Source: Lachnospira sp. (GTDB lineage Bacteria; Bacillota; Clostridia; Lachnospirales; Lachnospiraceae). From it: a stretch of DNA of 10,560 nucleotides. The position numbers were made by a program, and so were the translations under genes. Below are positions 1 to 5,380 of the stretch, piece after piece (the stretch's first letter is position 1; each line of letters begins with the position of its first letter). The notes beneath the pieces are model-generated. The model worked only from the letters and a program-made list of their open reading frames with translations. It had not been told where the DNA came from and searched no databases. The stretch covers positions 1-10,560 of the forward strand of contig JAGAJD010000065.1 in the NCBI GenBank assembly GCA_017626275.1, read 5' to 3'.

Positions 1-1767
1 AATCTGCTCATTCTCTTCAACTCCCAATGCGTTGAAAACATTCATAAGACGTTCCTGACCAAATAATCTCATTAAATCATCTTCAAGTGAAATATAGAAT
101 CTTGATTCACCCGGATCTCCCTGACGTCCTGCACGACCACGAAGCTGATTGTCGATTCGTCTTGATTCATGACGCTCTGTACCGATAATCTTTAAGCCGC
201 CCGCTGCTCTTGCCTCTTCGTCAAGCTTAATATCAGTACCACGACCTGCCATGTTCGTAGCAATGGTAACAGCACCATGCTTACCTGCCTGTGATACAAT
301 CTCCGCCTCCTGCTCATGATACTTGGCATTAAGTACGTTATGAGGTATTCCCTTCTTTCTTAACATCTCGCTTAATAATTCAGATGTCTCGATTGTGATT
401 GTACCGACAAGTACCGGCTGTCCCTTTTCGTGTGACTCTATAACCGATTCTACTACCGCATTAAATTTACCCTTTTTAGTCTTGTAAACGGCGTCGTCCA
501 TATCAACTCTTGCAACAGGCTTATTAGTAGGAACCTCTACAACGTCCATATTGTAGATTTCCCTGAATTCCTTTTCTTCTGTAAGCGCTGTACCTGTCAT
601 TCCGGCTTTCTTTTCAAATTTGTTGAAGAAATTCTGGAATGTGATAGTTGCAAGCGTCTTGCTTTCTCTCTTAACCTTTACATGCTCTTTTGCTTCAATC
701 GCCTGATGTAAACCGTCGGAATATCTTCTTCCCGGCATGATACGTCCTGTAAACTCATCAACGATTAATACCTCGTCGTCTTTTACAACGTAGTCTTTAT
801 CCCTGAACATAAGATTATGCGCACGGAGTGCAAGTGTTACATTATGCTGGATTTCAAGATTTTCAGGGTCAGCATAATTATCAATATGGAAAAATTCTTC
901 TACCTTATGGATACCCTGTTCAGTAAGATTGACAACCTTGTCTTTTTCATTAACGATAAAGTCACCGTCCTCCTCTATCTCTTCCTGCATGATTGCCTGC
1001 ATTTTAGTCATTTCACCCTTATATTCGCCTCTCTGCAACTGGCGTGCAAGGATATCACACAGTTCATAAAGCTTCGTTGACTTTCCGCTCTGACCCGAAA
1101 TAATCAACGGAGTTCTTGCCTCATCAATCAATACTGAATCGACCTCATCGATGATACAGTATTTAAGATTTCTTAATACAAGCTGCTCCTTATAGATAGC
1201 CATATTATCTCTTAAGTAGTCAAATCCCAGTTCGTTATTTGTCACATAAGTGATATCACAGGCATACGCTGCTTTTCTTTCATCTTCCTTTAAGTCATGA
1301 AGTACAATACCAACCGTAAGACCTAAAAACTGGTGAATCTGTCCCATCCACTCTGCATCTCGTTTTGCAAGGTAATCATTGACAGTGACAACGAGTACTC
1401 CCTCTTCCGTAAGTGCATTAAGGTATGCCGGAAGTGTACATACTAAAGTCTTACCTTCACCTGTTCTCATCTCTGCGATACGTCCCTGATGAAGAATAAT
1501 ACCACCGATAATCTGTACTCGGTAATGCTCCATTCCAAGAACTCGTCTTCCGGCTTCTCTTACGACTGCATATGCCTCAGGTAAAATATCATCAAGTGTT
1601 TCACCTTTTTTTAATCTTTCCTTAAATTCTTTTGTCTTTGCCTTAAGTTCGTCATCGCTTAAAGCAATCATTGAATCACGATAGCTTTCCACTTTATCAG
1701 CAATCGGCTTGATTCGCTTTAATTCATGCTGACTATGTGTTCCAAATAACTTCTGAGCTAATCCCAT
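1..1767 (-). CDS. secA: Protein translocase subunit SecA (N-terminal 589 residues; 3' end outside window)
   Basis: SecA is the ATPase motor that pushes unfolded preproteins through the SecYEG channel in the plasma membrane. The reading frame is open from the ATG at 1767-1765 to the window edge, giving 589 residues of a protein usually about 800-900 long. The missing part would be the end of NBD2, the helical wing and scaffold, and the C-terminal linker. Visible landmarks are the early helix with [12 protein letters not shown] (residues 78-89), Walker A GEGKT (103-107), the [10 protein letters not shown] block (128-137), Walker B DEVD (207-210), the preprotein cross-linking region (roughly 225-375), and in NBD2 the [10 protein letters not shown] and [13 protein letters not shown] motifs. 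All key ATPase residues are present. The start is set by a GGAGA ribosome binding site at 1774-1778. hpf lies upstream in the same orientation, as in many Firmicutes, but a terminator and a mobile element separate them, so secA probably has its own promoter. Confidence 0.98.
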   Translation of the reverse strand, partial: MGLAQKLFGTHSQHELKRIKPIADKVESYRDSMIALSDDELKAKTKEFKERLKKGETLDDILPEAYAVVREAGRRVLGMEHYRVQIIGGIILHQGRIAEMRTGEGKTLVCTLPAYLNALTEEGVLVVTVNDYLAKRDAEWMGQIHQFLGLTVGIVLHDLKEDERKAAYACDITYVTNNELGFDYLRDNMAIYKEQLVLRNLKYCIIDEVDSVLIDEARTPLIISGQSGKSTKLYELCDILARQLQRGEYKGEMTKMQAIMQEEIEEDGDFIVNEKDKVVNLTEQGIHKVEEFFHIDNYADPENLEIQHNVTLALRAHNLMFRDKDYVVKDDEVLIVDEFTGRIMPGRRYSDGLHQAIEAKEHVKVKRESKTLATITFQNFFNKFEKKAGMTGTALTEEKEFREIYNMDVVEVPTNKPVARVDMDDAVYKTKKGKFNAVVESVIESHEKGQPVLVGTITIETSELLSEMLRKKGIPHNVLNAKYHEQEAEIVSQAGKHGAVTIATNMAGRGTDIKLDEEARAAGGLKIIGTERHESRRIDNQLRGRAGRQGDPGESRFYISLEDDLMRLFGQERLMNVFNALGVEENEQI

Positions 1768-1773
1768 TTTATA

Positions 1774-1797
1774 TCTCCATTCCGCCGCCCAAGCGGC
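1774..1797 (-). promoter_or_regulatory. secA: secA ribosome binding site with hairpin just upstream
   Basis: On the minus strand GGAGA (1778-1774) lies 6 nt from the ATG. Immediately upstream, 1784-1797 form a perfect 5-bp GC hairpin (GCCGC/GCGGC, 4-nt loop). It ends 5-6 nt before the ribosome binding site, close enough to affect ribosome loading. The effect on translation is inferred; the hairpin and spacing are read directly. Confidence 0.6.
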
Positions 1798-1877
1798 ACT
1801 TAACACTTTTGATTCGGTATTTATCCCCGAACGGCCGTATCACTGATATATAATGATACACTCTGCCATATTGAATA

Positions 1878-1906
1878 ATTGTACCACTTATTATACAAAT
1901 AGGCAA
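1878..1906 (-). promoter_or_regulatory. Predicted sigma-A promoter of secA
   Basis: Read on the minus strand there is a -35 box TTGCCT (1906-1901), a 17-bp spacer and a -10 box TACAAT (1883-1878). Five of six bases match consensus in the -10 and four of six in the -35. Transcription would start near 1871, giving a leader of about 104 nt. The leader contains three short inverted repeats: 1837-1842/1854-1859, 1813-1817/1827-1831 and 1784-1788/1793-1797. Confidence 0.65.
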
Positions 1907-1945
1907 GCATGTGATTATTATGCGTTTTTTCAATCTGTCTTATAA

Positions 1946-1963
1946 GTTACTGTTCACACGGTA
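1946..1963 (+). repeat. Left terminal inverted repeat of the MITE-like element
   Basis: Eighteen bases, GTTACTGTTCACACGGTA, exactly complementary to 2129-2146. The last four bases (GGTA) also belong to a second inverted repeat (1960-1965 with 2049-2054), so the end can pair with either partner. Confidence 0.85.
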
Positions 1964-2066
1964 ACTCCACCCACATGCGCACTCCCGCCCGCCTATACGG
2001 CGTGCTTTCCCGCTGCTAACGCAGCTAAGACTGCTTATGTGGGTGAAGGTTACCCTGTTACACAGC

Positions 2067-2129
2067 ATCTTGGATACAAGTGCACATTCTTACGAGCAAA
2101 CTCGACGAATGCGCACTTGTATCCAAGAT
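2067..2129. repeat. Long internal hairpin of the MITE-like element
   Basis: The arms 2067-2083 and 2113-2129 are a perfect 17-bp inverted repeat. Pairing continues inward to the CGAG/CTCG tip (2093-2096 with 2101-2104) with two mismatches and one bulged base, leaving a CAAA loop. This gives roughly 27 paired positions, far stronger than an ordinary rho-independent terminator, and there is no T-tract. Confidence 0.85.
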
Positions 2130-2146
2130 ACCGTGTGAACAGTAAC
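2129..2146 (-). repeat. Right terminal inverted repeat of the MITE-like element
   Basis: Exact reverse complement of 1946-1963 over 18 bp. It is followed directly by the second copy of the 8-bp TCTTATAA duplication (2147-2154). Confidence 0.85.
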
Positions 2147-2160
2147 TCTTATAATGACAA

Positions 2161-2211
2161 ATAAAACCCTCTGCAACACTTAAAATAACTCGCATTGCAA
2201 AGGGTTTTTAA
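2161..2211 (-). terminator. Rho-independent terminator of hpf
   Basis: The arms 2163-2176 and 2196-2209 are complementary over 14 positions with one G-T wobble, and contain a CCCT/AGGG core. Read on the minus strand the stem ends in a TTTTATTT tract. It lies about 35 bp past the hpf stop codon, just before the MITE-like element. Because the A- and T-rich flanks are symmetrical it could also stop plus-strand transcripts. Confidence 0.75.
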
Positions 2212-2244
2212 TTTAAATCTTATTCAATTAATACATAAAAATCA

Positions 2245-2775
2245 TTAGTCGAGTTCAGGCTCGATTAAACCGTAGGTATTGCCCTTTCTCTTATATACTA
2301 CATTAACCTCTTCTGTCTCTGAATTAAAGAATACATAGAAGTTATGTCCGAGAAGCTCCATCTGCACGCATGCTTCTTCAGGATCCATAGGCTTGATACC
2401 GAATCTCTTTGTTCTGATAATCTTTACCTCGTCCTCATCGTTATAATCCTTTTCAACAAATTCCTGTGCAAATGCTGCCATATTCTGTTTCTTATCTACA
2501 ATCTTGTTCTTATATTTCTTTAACTGACGCTCAATAACCTCTTCTACCAAATCGATAGAAACGTACATATCGCTGCTTACCTGCTCGCTTCTGATAATGT
2601 TTCCCTTTACCGGAATCGTAACCTCTATTTTCTGTCTTTCTTTCTCTACACTAAGCGTTACGTTCACTTCTGTCTCCGGAGCAAAGAATTTGTCAAGCTT
2701 ACCAAGCTTTTCTTCTACTGCTGACTTTAACCCTTCTGTAACATCGATATTTCTTCCTGTAATAATAAAACGCAT
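2245..2775 (-). CDS. hpf: Ribosome hibernation promoting factor, long form (HPF)
   Basis: Long HPF binds the 30S subunit near the decoding centre in stationary phase or stress and joins two 70S ribosomes into inactive 100S dimers. The 176-residue protein has both parts of the long form: an N-terminal S30AE domain (about 1-97, starting MRFIITGRNIDVTEGLK), a charged linker (98-118), and the C-terminal dimerisation domain (about 119-174) with the conserved KRFGIKPMDPEEACVQMELL and FYVFFN stretches. An ATG 13 codons further upstream is in frame, but the start at 2775 is preferred: it has AAGGAG (2790-2785) nine bases upstream and begins exactly where the family begins. Position next to secA is a conserved Firmicute arrangement. 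It is probably transcribed alone, from the promoter near 2941-2968 to the terminator near 2161-2211. Confidence 0.97.
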   Translation of the reverse strand: MRFIITGRNIDVTEGLKSAVEEKLGKLDKFFAPETEVNVTLSVEKERQKIEVTIPVKGNIIRSEQVSSDMYVSIDLVEEVIERQLKKYKNKIVDKKQNMAAFAQEFVEKDYNDEDEVKIIRTKRFGIKPMDPEEACVQMELLGHNFYVFFNSETEEVNVVYKRKGNTYGLIEPELD

Positions 2776-2784
2776 GATGTCCAA

Positions 2785-2790
2785 CTCCTT
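2785..2790 (-). promoter_or_regulatory. hpf: Ribosome binding site deciding the hpf start
   Basis: AAGGAG on the minus strand, nine bases before the ATG at 2775. It overlaps by one base the TAA of the small upstream reading frame (2790-2891), an arrangement that would allow translational coupling. Confidence 0.8.
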
Positions 2791-2891
2791 TATTGTATAT
2801 TTGTATCGCGGCACCCTGTTTTAAGAATCCCTGACTGCATATATTGATGATATCCCGGAAATAATTCCGACAGTTCCTCCTTAAATATCAT
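2790..2891 (-). CDS. Possible 33-residue upstream reading frame in the hpf leader
   Basis: Within the predicted hpf leader an ATG (2891-2889) opens a 33-codon frame beginning MIFKEELSELFPGYHQY and ending in a TAA whose last base is the first base of the hpf ribosome binding site. A stop codon sits directly before the ATG, so it is not the tail of a longer gene. There is no ribosome binding site ahead of the ATG. A perfect AAGGAGG (2882-2876) lies inside the frame, with no start codon at a usable distance. I recognise no family. It could be a leader peptide, a decayed gene end, or chance; the position at the hpf ribosome binding site is the only positive argument. Confidence 0.25.
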   Translation of the reverse strand: MIFKEELSELFPGYHQYMQSGILKTGCRDTNIQ

Positions 2892-2940
2892 TTAACAAAT
2901 TCAACATATACAGTTTACACGATTTACATTTGATGTATTT

Positions 2941-2968
2941 ATTATAACACAATTTGAAATTTAAACAA
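2941..2968 (-). promoter_or_regulatory. Predicted promoter of hpf
   Basis: Read on the minus strand there is a perfect -10 box TATAAT (2946-2941) preceded by TG plus one base (extended -10), and a -35-like TTGTTT (2968-2963) at 16 bp. Transcription would start near 2934 and give a leader of about 160 nt before the hpf ATG. Confidence 0.65.
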
Positions 2969-3039
2969 GCAGATTAAAGCGATTTATTATTTTTTAACAA
3001 AACGTTCATTCTGTTTTTTTCCTACTTAAGCACAGGGAG

Positions 3040-3126
3040 TTATCCCTATTTTTATTGTGGATAATGTGGATAACTTAGTGTATAAGTCAATTTTTAGAAA
3101 AAACGGGCATTTTTATTTGTGGATAA
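3040..3126. promoter_or_regulatory. DnaA-box cluster
   Basis: Three exact consensus DnaA boxes, TGTGGATAA (reverse complement TTATCCACA), lie at 3056-3064, 3065-3073 and 3118-3126. The first two are directly adjacent head to tail. Near-matches are AGTGTATAA at 3077-3085 (8 of 9 to TGTGTATAA) and TTATCCCTA at 3040-3048 on the other strand (7 of 9). The surroundings are very AT-rich. The cluster lies in the gap between divergent hpf and the dehydrogenase gene, upstream of both predicted promoters. No dnaA or dnaN is in the window, so this looks like a secondary DnaA-binding site rather than the classical origin, though that cannot be settled here. Confidence 0.7.
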
Positions 3127-3239
3127 CTATTGAATAATTTGTCGAATTATGCAGATATTAATTCTATCGTATTAAAATAGCCCTGTTTTTTTGGTAAGGT
3201 TGCACAAGTGCTCATTTGTCAATACTTTTTTATTTTTTC

Positions 3240-3268
3240 TTGTATCTTTACGATTTCCAATGTATGAT
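3240..3268 (+). promoter_or_regulatory. Predicted promoter of the short-chain dehydrogenase gene
   Basis: A -35 TTGTAT (3240-3245), a 17-bp spacer and a -10 TATGAT (3263-3268) would start transcription near 3275. A second TATAAT occurs at 3278-3283 but has no good -35, and its start point would fall inside the ribosome binding site. Confidence 0.5.
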
Positions 3269-3302
3269 TATATATACTATAATTGGGGAGTGATTTTAAA
3301 TT

Positions 3303-4031
3303 ATGTGCAAAACAGTATTGATAACAGGTGCTTCAAGAGGAATCGGCAGAGGCATTGCGCTTGCCTTCGCGGACAAGGGCTATAATGTCGCAGTCAACTG
3401 CATACACAGCATTGATAAATTGCAGGAAACAGCAGAGCTTGTACAAAAAAGCGGCGCCTCCTGCAAAATATTTCCTGCCGACGTAAGCAGATATGAAAAA
3501 ACAGAGGAATTATTTGACAATGTGAAAAAAGAATTTGGAAACGTGGATATATTAATAAATAATGCAGGAATCTCCATAATCGGACTGTTTCAGGATATGA
3601 CAAGAGACGAATGGGAACGTATCATTAACACTAATCTCGGCTCTTTATACAACTGCTGCCATTTTGCCATTCCCGATATGGTAAATAACAAATGCGGCAA
3701 AATCATCAACATTTCTTCAGTATGGGGAATTGCGGGTGCAAGCTGTGAAGTTGCTTACAGTGCCTCTAAGGGCGGCGTCAATGCGCTTACGCGTGCGCTG
3801 GCTAAAGAGCTTGCACCAAGCAATATTCAGGTAAATGCTATTGCATGCGGCGCTATTGACACCGATATGAATCATTTTCTGTCAGATGATGAGCTTACAA
3901 GCCTGACTGATGAGATTCCTGCCGGAAGACTTGGAACTCCCGGTGAAGTCGGAAACCTTGTAAGGTCACTGTGCGATGGCAGCTCATATCTTACCGGACA
4001 GATAATACAGTTAGACGGCGGCTGGATTTAG
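3303..4031 (+). CDS. Short-chain dehydrogenase/reductase, FabG/YmfI-like
   Basis: A 242-residue classical SDR expected to reduce a carbonyl with NAD(P)H in the cytoplasm. The Rossmann motif TGASRGIG is at 8-15, NNAG at 86-89, and the catalytic tetrad is Asn111, Ser139, Tyr152 and Lys156 (YSASK), followed by the usual IDTDM region and a C-terminal LTGQIIQLDGG. All catalytic residues are intact. Arg12 after the Gly-rich start suggests NADPH. The family match is to FabG (3-oxoacyl-ACP reductase). It stands alone rather than in a fab operon, and its length and lone position also suit YmfI-type reductases, which in Bacillus act in elongation factor P modification; the sequence alone does not decide. 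The ATG has GGGGAG (3285-3290) twelve bases upstream, a rather long gap. The stop overlaps by 4 bp the stop of the convergent metal transporter gene. Confidence 0.93.
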   Translation: MCKTVLITGASRGIGRGIALAFADKGYNVAVNCIHSIDKLQETAELVQKSGASCKIFPADVSRYEKTEELFDNVKKEFGNVDILINNAGISIIGLFQDMTRDEWERIINTNLGSLYNCCHFAIPDMVNNKCGKIINISSVWGIAGASCEVAYSASKGGVNALTRALAKELAPSNIQVNAIACGAIDTDMNHFLSDDELTSLTDEIPAGRLGTPGEVGNLVRSLCDGSSYLTGQIIQLDGGWI

Positions 4032-5203
4032 TCAATTTTTGTATATGACCGCTCCACCGTAATCACAGCATAACAGCGTTCTTTCTTTTCTGAAATCTGC
4101 TGTGAAATCATCTTCTTTATTTCTTCGTCTGAATATTTAAACTTAAACGGTACAACAACATCAAAAATCAGATTTGTAAGATAAGGACCCTTCGTTGTTC
4201 TGAAATCATGGATACTTAACGTTTTATCTATATTTTTAACAATTTTTAGCACCATTCTTTTTAATTCATTTACCTCTTCATCGTCATTGACAACAGGGTC
4301 CATATGTATTGAAATTCCGCAGTTCATTTTATCTGCCACTCTTTTTTCGGCAATATCGATAATATCATGTGCCTCCAACATATCCATAGAATACGGCACC
4401 TCTGCGTGAAGAGACGCAAACACTCTTCCCGGACCATAATCATGCACAATCAGGTCATGGATTCCTATAATATGCTCATCTTCCATTACAAGATTTTCTA
4501 TTTCTTCCACGAATTCCTTTTCAGGCGGCTGCCCAAGCAGCGGATAAAGAGTTTCCTTTGCCGCTTCAATTCCTGCCATAAATACAAAAAGCGCAACAAT
4601 TACTCCGGCGAAACCGTCAATATTAAAGCCTGTGAAAAATGTAACAAACAGTGATATAAGTACAACTCCCGTCGCAATACAGTCAGAAAGGCTGTCAGTC
4701 GCCGTTGCTTTCATCGCCGCTGAATCAATTCGTTTCCCAAGCTGTGTATTAAAAAATGCCATCCACATTTTAACAAGAATTGAACCAACAAGAATAACAA
4801 CCGTTATTATACGGAAATCCATCGGCTGCGGATGTATAATCTTGTCAACTGAATCCTTAAACAGCTCTACCGCCATTACAATAATAACCGCTGATACGGC
4901 AAGCCCGGCAATATATTCAATTCTGCCGTGTCCAAACGGGTGGTCTGTATCTGCCGGCTTTCCTGCCATTTTAAAGCCGACAAGCGTGATAACAGAAGAA
5001 CCTGCGTCAGATAAGTTGTTAAATGCGTCTGCTGAAATTGATACGGAACACGTAATAACACCTGCAAAAAATTTCAACGCAAAGAGTATCAGATTGCAGA
5101 TTATTCCAACAATTCCCGAAAAAGCGCCATACGTTTCGCGAACCTTAGGATTCTTTACATCTTCATAATTTTTTACAAATGCCTTTAAAAGTAAATTTGT
5201 CAT
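4028..5203 (-). CDS. Cation diffusion facilitator exporter, manganese (MntE)-like
   Basis: A 391-residue CDF-family membrane transporter that would export a divalent metal in exchange for protons. The N-terminal half holds about six transmembrane helices, with the family signature SADAFNNLSDAGSS (57-70) in TM2 and DHPFGHGRIEY (87-97) between TM2 and TM3. The transport site reads Asn62 and Asp66 in TM2 and Asp170 and Asp174 in TM5. TM5 thus has Asp where zinc/iron members such as FieF have His; this N-D-D-D set is the one described for manganese exporters (MntE). A cytoplasmic ferredoxin-like metal domain follows (about 222-305, with HDLIVHDYGPG and SIHMDP). A further 85 residues (306-391) make it longer than FieF (about 300) and close to MntE, and look like a second copy of that fold. 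The ATG has GGGAGAAG just upstream. Metal choice is inferred. Confidence 0.93.
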   Translation of the reverse strand: MTNLLLKAFVKNYEDVKNPKVRETYGAFSGIVGIICNLILFALKFFAGVITCSVSISADAFNNLSDAGSSVITLVGFKMAGKPADTDHPFGHGRIEYIAGLAVSAVIIVMAVELFKDSVDKIIHPQPMDFRIITVVILVGSILVKMWMAFFNTQLGKRIDSAAMKATATDSLSDCIATGVVLISLFVTFFTGFNIDGFAGVIVALFVFMAGIEAAKETLYPLLGQPPEKEFVEEIENLVMEDEHIIGIHDLIVHDYGPGRVFASLHAEVPYSMDMLEAHDIIDIAEKRVADKMNCGISIHMDPVVNDDEEVNELKRMVLKIVKNIDKTLSIHDFRTTKGPYLTNLIFDVVVPFKFKYSDEEIKKMISQQISEKKERCYAVITVERSYTKID

Positions 5204-5238
5204 TTTTCTTCTCCCGTAGATTTATTTTTCTCTATAAA

Positions 5239-5267
5239 TATATACACCTTTTTACATTATTTTCCAA
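5239..5267 (-). promoter_or_regulatory. Predicted promoter of the metal exporter gene
   Basis: On the minus strand: -35 TTGGAA (5267-5262), 17-bp spacer, -10 TATATA (5244-5239). The leader would be only about 30 nt, leaving no room for a yybP-ykoY-type manganese riboswitch, so any metal control would have to be by a protein repressor or activator. Confidence 0.45.
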
Positions 5268-5310
5268 CTTAATAATTACAAAAAATTATCCCATAATAAT
5301 TATTTTTTGC

Positions 5311-5339
5311 TTTCAATTCTATTTTTTTGTATGTATAAT
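5311..5339 (+). promoter_or_regulatory. Predicted promoter of the serine hydrolase gene
   Basis: A perfect -10 TATAAT (5334-5339) lies 17 bp after a weak -35, TTTCAA (5311-5316). Transcription would begin near 5346. Between this and the divergent exporter promoter lie AT-rich dyads: ATTAT-CCC-ATAAT at 5286-5298, and AATAATTA/TAATTATT at 5271-5278 and 5297-5304. Confidence 0.45.
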
Positions 5340-5380
5340 AAAATTTATTGACAAATATTAAACAAGAGGAGATTTTTGAC

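Larger units (their letters stand above)
1938..2154. mobile_element. MITE-like non-autonomous element (201 bp) with 8-bp target-site duplication
   Basis: The element proper is 1946-2146. Its ends are perfect 18-bp inverted repeats, GTTACTGTTCACACGGTA at 1946-1963 and its reverse complement at 2129-2146. The same 8 bp, TCTTATAA, flanks both sides at 1938-1945 and 2147-2154 and reads as a target-site duplication. There is no room for a transposase and no convincing reading frame, so it would need to be moved in trans. The interior is mostly self-complementary: one arm at 1960-1976/2037-2054, a long hairpin at 2067-2129, and small hairpins at 1990-2002, 2012-2025 and 2055-2065. An 8-bp duplication is seen in several IS families (for example ISL3, IS6, IS66, IS256); the ends do not let me choose among them. 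It sits in the hpf-secA gap without touching either the terminator or the promoter. An intercistronic structured RNA is a less likely alternative, because that would not explain the flanking duplication. Confidence 0.82.

Noticed and set aside
817..1080. 87-codon plus-strand reading frame opposite secA
   Set aside because: Antisense to conserved SecA sequence; no start signal and no family.
1769..1780. Three-codon frame ATG-GAG-ATA-TAA over the secA ribosome binding site
   Set aside because: Too short and without its own ribosome binding site; the ATG is probably incidental to the GGAG sequence.
2776..2814. Longer HPF starting at the in-frame ATG at 2814
   Set aside because: The 13 added residues precede the conserved S30AE start and would contain the ribosome binding site; no ribosome binding site serves the upstream ATG.
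3178..3240. Repeats or small RNA in the T-rich stretch before the dehydrogenase promoter
   Set aside because: T-runs and a short GCAC/GTGC match are present, but no stem with a proper loop or T-tract and no reading frame.
4632..5168. 178-codon plus-strand reading frame opposite the metal exporter
   Set aside because: It lies entirely antisense to the clear CDF gene, lacks a ribosome binding site and domain, and its composition is the mirror of the real frame.
5204..5345. Manganese riboswitch (yybP-ykoY) upstream of the metal exporter
   Set aside because: The predicted leader is about 30 nt, and I see no matching conserved loop sequences or terminator in the gap.
5348..5380. In-frame TTG giving an 11-residue N-terminal extension of the serine hydrolase
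   Set aside because: It has no ribosome binding site. The strong GAGGAG lies inside this stretch and fits the ATG at 5381.
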